Positions 8,635 through 16,983 of a stretch of DNA of 64,000 nt are shown here, one piece after another. The translations under genes were made by a program, and so were the position numbers. Each line of letters begins with the position of its first letter. The stretch's first letter is position 1. Below the pieces are notes generated by a model. It ran no database searches, was not told the DNA's origin, and worked only from the letters and a program-made list of their open reading frames with translations. Source of the DNA: Paenibacillus sp. JNUCC32 (GTDB lineage: Bacteria; Bacillota; Bacilli; Paenibacillales; Paenibacillaceae); the NCBI RefSeq assembly GCF_014863545.1, contig NZ_CP062260.1:2976001-3040000 (forward strand), read 5' to 3'.

Positions 8635-10707
8635 TCAAAGTCGTTGAATTTGCTCATAATACGTTTCCATTTGGGAGAAACTCATGCCGATCAGCGGAAT
8701 GACAAGATACATAAAGATCAGCGCATACATCGGAGTAAAACCGATCATCCGCGCCCATGCGGCTTTCGTGTCGATCATCGCTTCATATTCCTGCTTGCGC
8801 TGCTCGAAGCTGAATATCATCTCCCCGTCGAGATCGTCGAATACGTCCTTGATCGGAACTTTATCCACCGCAAGGATCAGCTTGTCCACCAACCGTTGAA
8901 ATTCGGGTAACCAGACGTCTTCCTTCAGCTCCAGTAAAGCCAACTGCGCGCCATGTTCATAGTGAAGCAGGCTTTTTTGAATGGGAACCTTGAAAATAAC
9001 GGCGAACCGGTTAAGCCATTCCAATATAACTTCAACCGTGATTCGCTCCATACCGCGCAGGATCGATATGACCGTCTGAAATTGATATACTTCATGCCGC
9101 ATTTCCATGTTTCGCACTTTCCGGTGAAAATACAGCAGCCACAGTGGCGCCCCATAACCTGCAATACCTGCCATGAAGGAGAGCAGCAGCTCCCACCACT
9201 TCAAATACTCGCTGTCATACCGCTTCAGCTTGGTCATGATTCGATCGGCTGCAATCTCAATTTGTTCCTTGGTCAAACCAACAGAATCTGTATCTCTTAC
9301 GGCCTGTTGGATCTGATCATGCGTTGCTTTCGTTGACATTTGCAGCTGCTCCATGATTACCCGATCCCGCCGGGCAGTCTCCTCTGCCTGCAAGCGCTCA
9401 TCATCATTCATCTGTCCGAACAGAGAATGATTTAATGGAACGGGGACATACAACAAATGATGCCTAGACTGTACATGCAGTCCAACGGCCAGCGACAGCG
9501 CTAAAAAGAAACCGAGGAAAAAAAACGTCACCCTTCTGATATACAGCCACTCGAATTTGATTTTCGCATTGCTCTCCTTCAGCAGCCGAACCCGGCTGTC
9601 ATATTTCATCGTGCCTGGGGTCGGAGTCATGATCCCCGCAAGCCAGCGAATAGTTGGAATTCGGTACATTCTTTCTTCCCACGACACCTTGCGTGCCACT
9701 GCACGGTAGTCGGTTTCCCGATTTTGCTGGAGCTTCTGGAGCAGGATGTAAGAAATCAGGATAATGACGTAAATGGATATCTTGGTCACAAATCCGAGCT
9801 TGCTCATGTAAAACTCATCCATCGACGGAAAACTGCTTCTCGCCCACCGTTCGATCGGTTTCGTAAAAAAAACCGGGGCCAGCGCAATTGCATTCAAGCC
9901 CTTCATCAAGTAATCAAGCTTGTCTCTTCGCAATATTTCCAATTGGATTTCCTTGGTCAAACCGCTGAGCCCAAGGAGATAAATAGAGCCTTGTTTTCTC
10001 GCATGATCGCCAAACTCCATTACCAGATGGGAAATGCCCGCAAACGCCTTTAAATACCGGTTAGGCGCTACCTCATAATATCGCTCCAGCTCATCATTAG
10101 GATCTTGGGATACGAGGGCATTATAGATCCGATGGGCATGTATGGAGATTTCATGTCCCGAAGTCTCTGCCCCTTCATACAAAGCCTCCTCGACCATTCC
10201 ATGCTGCTGATAATGATGACGGACGAGGGAGAACAATTCAACCGATTGAACAAGCAGCTTCCGCTCCAGCCGGTTAATGAACATCTCAACAAGCATATTG
10301 TTAATAACCACGGCGGCAAGGATGACTATCACGATAAACCCCAGGTCCGGATGACTCCATATCAGCAATAAGGCCGTTAACCCGATAATCCCTGTAATCG
10401 CGCAGGCAAGCTTCACCGTCTCATACCGAAGCGAAATTTCATCGTAAGGATGGATGATCGCGATTCTCTGTCTGATCCGTTTGATATACGATTGGACGAG
10501 CGGGAGTTTCACTCCATACATATAAGCCAATTGGAACCATTGACGGTATATACCGCGAAACGACTTTGCTTCACCCGCATCGAACCTTCCGGCATAATTT
10601 CCACGGTTTCCTCGTCTTCTGGACATCCACGACACCAAACCGAACGTAATCGAGAACAGCGTCAGGGATGTAATGAATATCAGGATTAACACGTCTTTAG
10701 AGGCCAC
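8635..10707 (-). CDS. Tad-like inner-membrane platform protein, TadB + TadC-like
   Basis: 690-aa polytopic membrane protein that would be the platform on which the CpaF-like ATPase acts. It reads as two T2SSF-like halves: the first around residues 60-280 and the second around 480-690, each with a cytoplasmic helical domain flanked by membrane segments. One hydrophobic segment is at the N-terminus (VLILIFITSLTLFSITFGL) and the last ends MYALIFMYLVIPLIGMSF. TadB and TadC are separate genes in classical tad loci; here they appear to be one protein, with a long charged linker between. I start it at GTG 10707 (GGGGGG 6 nt upstream), which gives an 11-nt overlap with the ATPase gene rather than 59 nt. 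Confidence 0.68.
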   Translation of the reverse strand: MASKDVLILIFITSLTLFSITFGLVSWMSRRRGNRGNYAGRFDAGEAKSFRGIYRQWFQLAYMYGVKLPLVQSYIKRIRQRIAIIHPYDEISLRYETVKLACAITGIIGLTALLLIWSHPDLGFIVIVILAAVVINNMLVEMFINRLERKLLVQSVELFSLVRHHYQQHGMVEEALYEGAETSGHEISIHAHRIYNALVSQDPNDELERYYEVAPNRYLKAFAGISHLVMEFGDHARKQGSIYLLGLSGLTKEIQLEILRRDKLDYLMKGLNAIALAPVFFTKPIERWARSSFPSMDEFYMSKLGFVTKISIYVIILISYILLQKLQQNRETDYRAVARKVSWEERMYRIPTIRWLAGIMTPTPGTMKYDSRVRLLKESNAKIKFEWLYIRRVTFFFLGFFLALSLAVGLHVQSRHHLLYVPVPLNHSLFGQMNDDERLQAEETARRDRVIMEQLQMSTKATHDQIQQAVRDTDSVGLTKEQIEIAADRIMTKLKRYDSEYLKWWELLLSFMAGIAGYGAPLWLLYFHRKVRNMEMRHEVYQFQTVISILRGMERITVEVILEWLNRFAVIFKVPIQKSLLHYEHGAQLALLELKEDVWLPEFQRLVDKLILAVDKVPIKDVFDDLDGEMIFSFEQRKQEYEAMIDTKAAWARMIGFTPMYALIFMYLVIPLIGMSFSQMETYYEQIQRL

Positions 10708-12610
10708 GTTGTTCCCCCCAGCCCGAGTCCAGAAATATTCTGAATTCCTCCGCATCCTCCGGATGCATCTGCTCGGTCATTTCGCGAATGCTGATTTCGG
10801 ATAGTTTGGCGCAAGCAATATATGCACCGTCCCGGTATTCAATCACATTGCGGGACACATAGCAGCGGTCCTCGTTCAGTCTCCGCATATGCTCTGAGCT
10901 TAAATGAAAATACTCCTCCATGCTGCTCTTCCAATTGTTTTCCGTAGAAACTTCGAATTGCGGCAGAGCCCCCTTATCCACCGGAATGCACTCTGTAATT
11001 CGCTCTATGTAACGGTTACCGAAAGCGTCTCTTCTCATATGAATGTCAAAGTTGATCACGCTGACCACCTGCTGCTCGGCAATGTGCTCTTGCCTGAACG
11101 CGCCGCTCTTGAGCAGGGAGTTGCGCAGGGATTGAACCAAATCCCTGAATGTCTTGGCATGATGGGTAAACACGGTAAACAGACTTGCCACTTGAGACAT
11201 CTGTATCATCCATGACGCAACCTCGTCGCTAGCAACCTCACCAAGGATATTGACCGTACCGTCGGTTTTCTTCTGCAGATCCAGCCCTGCCTGTCCGCTG
11301 ATATGCTCCGTTTCCCTGAAGCTGAGAATGTTCCTGCGGCTGTAGATTTTCCTTAAGTGAAGCTCGAAGGCCATCTCCTGAACCCGGAGGGTATAGGAGG
11401 CATAGATATGGCCAACCATTGCCATCAGCAGCGTAGTTTTTCCTGATCCTTGAGCACCGGTAATCGCCGTAATCCGGCTGCCTCTCATCAAATATTTCAA
11501 TAAACCGATCACCAACTCGGAGCCGCTCCCCGTAATCAATTGATCAAGCGTAGCCTTGGGCAAATCGAACTTGCGTACAAAAAATGCCCAGGATTCGGCA
11601 AACGGTGGCCTTACCACAACAACCCTGGAGCCATCCTTCATCTCATTCACTTTGTAACCGCTGGCTTCCGACAGCTGTCCCGGATGATTATATTTGTATA
11701 TGTTTTGACATACCCGCTTAAGCTCCAGCATCGAACCAAACGATAAAAAAGCAAGATGAAGCGAAACACCCCGGTAAAAAATCCAGACGCTCTCACAGCC
11801 TGATGCAGGCAATTCGGCATTCGAAAGACCTAGCCCCAAAAAATCATCCGGTCCGTAAAAAGAAGTACCCTGTCCGCTATCGCGGTCGACGGGAACGCCG
11901 CTGACTCCCCCACTGATCCCGTCAATCCGCTGATCCCTGATTTCATCCACGACGGAAAATCCTTTGTACTGCTGATAAATGCGCTGAACGACGATATCCA
12001 GCTTCTCCTGAAACAGAAGCGTACGCTGCTCTGACTCATAAATATAAGCAATGTCTTCCGCGGTAACCGCATAAACGCTGCCCTCCCCGTAACCGGGAAT
12101 GACGCGAGGCTGCGCAAGATCGTATGTCTCCAGAAGTACGGATAAAGCATCCTCCCCGTGCCGCTGCTGGTACAAGTACAAGAGAATCTCGAATTGATCC
12201 TGGGCCGTTAATTCGGTTAGGCTTTCAAACGGAATGGCTGCATCAATGTTGGACTCGTTCAATCCCAGATCCTTGACAAGCAGCTGCTTTAAAAAATCCT
12301 TAACATACGCCTTGTCCATCGCATCACCGGATACGCAGCCCTTGAGCGCGCTTCGCAATTCGCTCCGCTTGTTCAGCCTGCGGCGATACGCTTCTTCGTG
12401 CAGCCCTAAATCAGACAATTGGCTGTGCGTCAGCTGATGCAGGCTTTCCTTAACAAATGCCGTCATGGCTTCGATCGAATAGGGATCCGAGCCCCGCGTT
12501 ATAGCAGCCGCCGGTTTGCGGGTATCCATATAACGCAGATAGACAAACAACACGACTAACAAAACCAGGATGATGATCCACATCGTGTTCAAGGCGTTAC
12601 CCAAAAGCAT
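10697..12610 (-). CDS. CpaF/TadA-family secretion ATPase with N-terminal membrane anchor
   Basis: Hexameric T2SS/T4SS-type ATPase that would power pilus assembly or secretion. Walker A GAQGSGKT is at 385-392. An Asp/Glu-box equivalent NILGEVASDE (454-463) and a His-box-like FTHHAKTFRD (481-490) follow, as in TadA (LSTGHANSPRD). Unlike usual TadA it begins with a clear membrane helix (residues 11-27, WIIILVLLVVLFVYLRY). The Walker B motif has lost the usual basic start. The start at ATG 12610 follows GGGGGG and shortens the overlap with the upstream gene to 14 nt. Family call is solid; substrate unknown. Confidence 0.78.
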   Translation of the reverse strand: MLLGNALNTMWIIILVLLVVLFVYLRYMDTRKPAAAITRGSDPYSIEAMTAFVKESLHQLTHSQLSDLGLHEEAYRRRLNKRSELRSALKGCVSGDAMDKAYVKDFLKQLLVKDLGLNESNIDAAIPFESLTELTAQDQFEILLYLYQQRHGEDALSVLLETYDLAQPRVIPGYGEGSVYAVTAEDIAYIYESEQRTLLFQEKLDIVVQRIYQQYKGFSVVDEIRDQRIDGISGGVSGVPVDRDSGQGTSFYGPDDFLGLGLSNAELPASGCESVWIFYRGVSLHLAFLSFGSMLELKRVCQNIYKYNHPGQLSEASGYKVNEMKDGSRVVVVRPPFAESWAFFVRKFDLPKATLDQLITGSGSELVIGLLKYLMRGSRITAITGAQGSGKTTLLMAMVGHIYASYTLRVQEMAFELHLRKIYSRRNILSFRETEHISGQAGLDLQKKTDGTVNILGEVASDEVASWMIQMSQVASLFTVFTHHAKTFRDLVQSLRNSLLKSGAFRQEHIAEQQVVSVINFDIHMRRDAFGNRYIERITECIPVDKGALPQFEVSTENNWKSSMEEYFHLSSEHMRRLNEDRCYVSRNVIEYRDGAYIACAKLSEISIREMTEQMHPEDAEEFRIFLDSGWGEQRGL

Positions 12611-13466
12611 GCAGGCCCCCCGCTTTCGAACGGCCGGACGGAAGTCCGAGCTGTTCAGCCGACGCATCAGCCAGGTGACGGACGGCATTATACAGTGAAT
12701 TCAAACCTTTCAGGTCCGCGCCCCCACGGTTGCGCTGCATGTAGGGAATAATCGAACTCATATTCCATGCATCCGTCATGCCGGAGCAATACGGAACGCC
12801 AACCGCCATCGTTTTGATTCCAAAGCGGCGCTTCATATTTTGCAGTGTGCAGCTGCTCTCCCGATCATATTTGCCGATCATGTACAAGCAGTCTTTTTCC
12901 TTCAGCTCCGGAGGAAGTCTTTCCTTCTCAAGCTCTCTCTTCAGGACATGCAAATTCTGATTCAATCCAACGATGATCAAGTCTGCCGCTTGAAGTATTG
13001 CACGATCCGCAGCTCGGGGAACACCATTTCCGGCATCCGCTACGGTAACGTCATAACTTCGTTTGGAGGACGCCAAGACCTTGAACATTAGTTCAGTCCG
13101 ATTCACACCTTCCGCATGTCTAGCCGAACTGAAATCATTGGCCGACGTCGGCTTCGGTCCGCACAAAAGATCTAGCCGATCAGACAGCAGCGGCAGGGCA
13201 TAATTGCGGACATTATCTGGATTCAGCCTCCCGCTTGCATTGAGCCGTTCGAGGGCATCCAATCCGGTATCCTGAAACGCCGCCATATAATCGAACGCTT
13301 CCTCCTTCAGCGCAAAGGCCTGTTCCACTCGTTCTCCTGCTTGTCCACCATGGGCAAGCAGCACTTTGACCTGGTATTCAAACGCCAATACGATCGGTAA
13401 ACATGCGGCCAACAGCGTGCTGCCGCTCCCGCTTTTTAATGGGCTCCATACAGCAATCAGACTCAT
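12597..13466 (-). CDS. ParA/MinD-like (CpaE/TadZ-type) protein with degenerate P-loop
   Basis: 289-aa SIMIBI-class fold, probably the TadZ/CpaE localisation factor of the system. The N-terminal strand and loop read WSPLKSGSGSTLLAACLP: the signature lysine of the deviant Walker A (K11) is kept, but the second lysine is replaced by serine (SGSGST). Later DVTVADAGNGVPRA resembles the Walker B/DxGxG region, and DLIIVGLNQNLHVLKR the strand that follows. Excellent ribosome site (GGAAGGAGG) and a 4-nt ATGA overlap with the gene before it show coupling. ATP hydrolysis is doubtful. Confidence 0.68.
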   Translation of the reverse strand: MSLIAVWSPLKSGSGSTLLAACLPIVLAFEYQVKVLLAHGGQAGERVEQAFALKEEAFDYMAAFQDTGLDALERLNASGRLNPDNVRNYALPLLSDRLDLLCGPKPTSANDFSSARHAEGVNRTELMFKVLASSKRSYDVTVADAGNGVPRAADRAILQAADLIIVGLNQNLHVLKRELEKERLPPELKEKDCLYMIGKYDRESSCTLQNMKRRFGIKTMAVGVPYCSGMTDAWNMSSIIPYMQRNRGGADLKGLNSLYNAVRHLADASAEQLGLPSGRSKAGGLHAFG

Positions 13467-14170
13467 GCATGCCTCCTTCCCGCTTGCCTAAACGCCCGGC
13501 GGATATGCCGCTGCTCCATCTCCGTCAGGATCCGAATCAGTTCGGTAAGCGACCGCTTATACTGTCGTGACAATGGCTTGATGCCCAGTCTGCCTGCATG
13601 TTCGTTTTTTATTTTCAGCGCAAAAAACAACTCATCCCAAGGCATCTTCACAGGGGGGCCCAGCCATTGAATCCGGCTATCCTCCATAAAGCCTTCAATA
13701 TAGGATCCGTCCGCCAGGTCTTCGATAACCTGTACGTATACGCGATGGAAAGGCGGCAGCGGGTCATCTGTTCTTGCTGCTCTTAGTTCATCCAGCAAGG
13801 CCGCGCTCTTTCGCAATCCCGTTACTTCGAATCCGCTGACCCAAACATGGGCATCCGCCGTATCCCACTGATCCTTGTCCATAAATTGCGGCTTCTCCAC
13901 GTCCATCACAATATAGTCATATTTCTTCTCATTCATTTCTTCCAGATAATCCATCAGTGACGTATAACTCCCAAATCCTGTTGCCACATCGAAACCGGCA
14001 AACTCCATGACCGGCAGCTGTGGATGCATTACGCTAATGCAATGTCTGTACTTCGCATCTATCGCGCCATCGACGAGCAGCACCCTGCTGTCTCCATTGG
14101 CTAGTATTTTGCACATGTACAGGAGCATATCGCTCTTGTCGCAGATGCCCGAAAATATCCACCTCTTCAC
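13463..14170 (-). CDS. Second ParA-like (TadZ-type) protein, P-loop lost
   Basis: 235 aa, GTG start with AAGGAG. The fold reads as ParA/MinD-like: initial strand MKRWIFSGICDKSDMLLYMC, where the P-loop should be, has neither the GKT nor the signature lysine pattern (DKSDM). Then comes RVLLVDGAID, the usual second strand, and KYDYIVMDVEKP as Walker B equivalent. It is therefore likely a non-catalytic partner, perhaps a heterodimer mate of the next gene product, with which it shares a 4-nt overlap. The C-terminus is basic and helical. Confidence 0.58.
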   Translation of the reverse strand: MKRWIFSGICDKSDMLLYMCKILANGDSRVLLVDGAIDAKYRHCISVMHPQLPVMEFAGFDVATGFGSYTSLMDYLEEMNEKKYDYIVMDVEKPQFMDKDQWDTADAHVWVSGFEVTGLRKSAALLDELRAARTDDPLPPFHRVYVQVIEDLADGSYIEGFMEDSRIQWLGPPVKMPWDELFFALKIKNEHAGRLGIKPLSRQYKRSLTELIRILTEMEQRHIRRAFRQAGRRHA

Positions 14171-14224
14171 TTTGGTTACACTCCTTCGCTTACCAACTGT
14201 TCTCAGGGGCTCACTTTGTCATTC

Positions 14225-15328
14225 CTACGGGCTCGAGAATATGAAATCAGCCTCTGGCGGTGTCTTATCACTGCCGTCCTGGGCATCTGTCCTCCCGGTT
14301 GACCCCAAAATCTGCTCGGCCTCCGAAGCCTTCTCTTCCCGAAGCGTAACCTCCGTATTCACGTCATCGTTCGGGAGAATGCCATCGTAACTCGTTCCGG
14401 TAGCGGATTTTGCAGGGGGATTTATATTGGATGCCGGGCTCCAAGAATCCGGACTCCTGGCTCCGCCAGCATAGGCGGAATTAGGAGGCATGTCGGACAC
14501 TTGCGCTTGCTGACTCGGCTGGAGTTTGCTTAAATCGTCTTCCAGCGTGTTTCGGAGCGTAAGCTCCAATTGCTTCTCGGCTTTCTTCACGATGTTCGGG
14601 TTGCTTGCAATCAGCTTCGTCACCTCCGCGTTCGGCGGATAGTTCGGAATCGCTCTCTCTTGCAGCTCGGGTTCTACATAGGTAAGCGCATAGAGCGTAG
14701 CATCATGCAGATAAGCGTCAACCAATGCGCTGGAGAGCAATAAGATTTCCTGCTCGCTTAACGTTGTCCAAAATGCCGGATTTTGGAGCCTGTCGATCTT
14801 CTTTTTGGATAAAACGATGTAATCCTGTCCGGTTGGGAACTGGACTCTAACATCAATGACATCCCCCTTTTGCAAGTCGCTTGGCAGATATACGGATTTC
14901 ATCTCCCGGTGACGGAGATCGGGCCGCGTCGGCTCCTCTTCAAAGAGCATCGCGCCGGTAATCGGCATTCCCTGAAGCAGCTCGATCTTGGCGCCCTTCC
15001 CGGCAATCTCTTCCCTGCCCGAGAAGAGATTGCCGGACGAGCCGTCATACGGCATACGCACTTCCTTGATGTCCTCGGCTTCTATGAAATGACCCGGCGG
15101 AATATCTCTTACCGGGACCCATGCCGCCTGCATCGAATTGAGCTGCTGCAGCTGGGTCTCTTCAAGCTCCGCGATTCGCTGCTCGTATTGGGTGCGCTCC
15201 ACGTGCCGCTCCTCTTTAGAGCCGTGCACATAATACAACATGGCGCCGGCACATACAGCCCCAGTTACGGCTGCGCCGGCAAGTCCGGCAAATATCAGTT
15301 TGCGGCTTCGCCTCCTGATAATCGGCAT
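14225..15328 (-). CDS. SAF-domain protein, CpaB/RcpC-like pilus assembly factor
   Basis: 367 aa. Basic N-terminus (MPIIRRRSRK), a membrane segment (LIFAGLAGAAVTGAVCAGAM), a short coiled coil (about 36-62) and then a SAF domain: WVPVRDIPPGHFIEAEDIKEV is the typical CpaB/FlgA opening. PSDLQKGDVIDVRV is the later strand of the same fold. The last 130 residues are low-complexity and polar. In Gram-negatives CpaB/RcpC sits with the outer-membrane secretin; in a Gram-positive cell it would face the wall. ATG preceded by GAAGGAGATGAAGCC. It follows the kinase gene by 28 nt. Confidence 0.7.
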   Translation of the reverse strand: MPIIRRRSRKLIFAGLAGAAVTGAVCAGAMLYYVHGSKEERHVERTQYEQRIAELEETQLQQLNSMQAAWVPVRDIPPGHFIEAEDIKEVRMPYDGSSGNLFSGREEIAGKGAKIELLQGMPITGAMLFEEEPTRPDLRHREMKSVYLPSDLQKGDVIDVRVQFPTGQDYIVLSKKKIDRLQNPAFWTTLSEQEILLLSSALVDAYLHDATLYALTYVEPELQERAIPNYPPNAEVTKLIASNPNIVKKAEKQLELTLRNTLEDDLSKLQPSQQAQVSDMPPNSAYAGGARSPDSWSPASNINPPAKSATGTSYDGILPNDDVNTEVTLREEKASEAEQILGSTGRTDAQDGSDKTPPEADFIFSSP

Positions 15329-15356
15329 GGCTTCATCTCCTTCGGTTCAAATGCGG

Positions 15357-16823
15357 TCAATTCTTAAGAAACCTGAATCTTCGCTTCCGTTCAGCCTGCG
15401 GCAAGTAGTCCTGGAAGAGCCGGGCGAATGCCTGCCGACTGCTGTCAGGTATTTCGAAAGGGTCCAATTGCAGGGGCAAGGCATAAACCTTATTCGTGCC
15501 TAGCGTTTTCCTCATCTCCTGAATCGTTTCTTCTCCGGCAAGGGGCAGGGCATAGATCCGGCCCGGCTGCGGGTGCCTGGACAGCATTCGGGCCAGCGTC
15601 GCCACATCATGCCGCCTCCACTCCGCTCCCGAACCGATAACAATCGGCAGATCGGCCCGCAGGAATTCCTCCAGCCTTTCGCTGTCCCTGTACGCCCCCA
15701 AATCCAATACAACCGCATCGTAACTGCCCCCGAGCAGCGAAATCACTTCCGTCCTCGCTGTTTGTCGCCAAAAGTGGATCCCGTTAATCTCGAATTTGCG
15801 GATAGAGCCGAGCCTTCCGCCCTCCGCTATTTCCTGTATGCGGCTGAACGAGGTGGATTTGGCGCTCATTTCAACGACGGCTACCTTTCCGTACCTTGAA
15901 GCAAGGAAATGTCCGAAGGCGATGCAGCTATGCGTGGTTCCTACGCCGGACGATGCACCTAGTACGGCCGCAACAAGCGTCCCGGGCACCGTGCTGGTTT
16001 GAACCGCAGATAGATTCGCGGAAATCGAATGCTGCCGCTTCAGCGCGGACCGAACTTCAGCTGCCGATTGATATCGATGCTCCGGAGCATATTGAAGCAG
16101 CTTTCGGATAACCGGCACTAACTCTCTTGGCAAATCGCCGCGAATATGGCGCTCCACTCCTGTGATCCATTCGCTGAATTTGCCGCCGGTCGAGAGATAA
16201 AGCAGAAGCGCCCCCAATCCGTACAAATCCGATCTGGCATCGCTTTGCCTGCCACCGTATTGCTCCGGTGCCGCAAATCCGACCGTGCCGAGCTTGACCG
16301 TATCCTCGCCGCTCTCATGCTTGTAGCTTCTCGCGATTCCGAAATCGATGAGTCGGACTTCCAGCTGATCGGTCAGCATGATGTTCGAAGGCTTTAAATC
16401 CCTGAATATGACTTGGGGCTCGTGAAGGTGAAGATACTCCAGGACGTCCAGCAGCTGCTCCGTCAGCTCCATGATGAAGTCCGGATTCACGTTTCCACGG
16501 TAACCCCGGAAATATTTTTCCAACGTCATGCCTTGAATGTAATCCATAACCAAATAGGTATAGCCGTTGTCCTCATCACGAAAAAAATCGACGATGCGCG
16601 GCAGACGCGGATGGCTCAGTTTAATCAGAAGCTGTGCCTCATCCTGAACGGTGCGCTGCATACCCGGATCAGACAAAGTCTCCTTCACCGCCCATTGCTT
16701 CCCGGGCAGCTTCAGATCTTCGGCCAGATATACACAGCTCATGCCCCCTTCGCCGATGACGCGGTCAATGACGTAACGCTCACCCAATACATCCCCATGC
16801 ACCAATTTGCAAGGCTGATTCAT
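15357..16823 (-). CDS. Hanks-type Ser/Thr kinase fused to a ParA-like domain
   Basis: First gene of the Tad-like operon, 488 aa. The N-terminal 265 residues are a eukaryotic-type kinase: glycine loop GEGGMS (24-29), ATP-binding Lys47 (WAVKE), catalytic loop FRDLKPSN (140-147; F in place of the usual H), DFG at 160-162, APE at 185-187. These key residues are otherwise intact, so it is probably active. After a linker of about 20 residues a ParA/CpaE-like domain starts (LVAAVLGASSGVGTTHSC, 283-300) with Thr in place of the P-loop lysine. There is no transmembrane or PASTA region, so the kinase is cytoplasmic. It likely signals to, or is assembled with, the secretion machine that follows. Confidence 0.82.
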   Translation of the reverse strand: MNQPCKLVHGDVLGERYVIDRVIGEGGMSCVYLAEDLKLPGKQWAVKETLSDPGMQRTVQDEAQLLIKLSHPRLPRIVDFFRDEDNGYTYLVMDYIQGMTLEKYFRGYRGNVNPDFIMELTEQLLDVLEYLHLHEPQVIFRDLKPSNIMLTDQLEVRLIDFGIARSYKHESGEDTVKLGTVGFAAPEQYGGRQSDARSDLYGLGALLLYLSTGGKFSEWITGVERHIRGDLPRELVPVIRKLLQYAPEHRYQSAAEVRSALKRQHSISANLSAVQTSTVPGTLVAAVLGASSGVGTTHSCIAFGHFLASRYGKVAVVEMSAKSTSFSRIQEIAEGGRLGSIRKFEINGIHFWRQTARTEVISLLGGSYDAVVLDLGAYRDSERLEEFLRADLPIVIGSGAEWRRHDVATLARMLSRHPQPGRIYALPLAGEETIQEMRKTLGTNKVYALPLQLDPFEIPDSSRQAFARLFQDYLPQAERKRRFRFLKN

Positions 16824-16855
16824 CTCAATGCCCTCTCCTCTGACTTACAAGCACA

Positions 16856-16919
16856 ACAAAAAAAGGAAAGCACTCCGCCGTATCACTGAAACGTGATCAT
16901 AGCGGGATGCTTTCCCTTT
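16856..16919 (-). terminator. Intrinsic terminator of the FtsJ-type methyltransferase unit
   Basis: Long stem (AAAGGGAAAGCA / TGCTTTCCTTT with an inner GATCAC / GTGATA helix) followed by seven T on the minus strand. It separates the DNA-repair/rRNA-modification cluster from the Tad-like operon, whose kinase gene starts 33 nt further on. The kinase promoter must therefore be very close to or within this hairpin. Confidence 0.8.
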
Positions 16920-16983
16920 AAGTTGCCGTTGGTTAATTTTGGAATCATTATAGAACAAAATACTTGAACTTGTAAAGGCTTTT

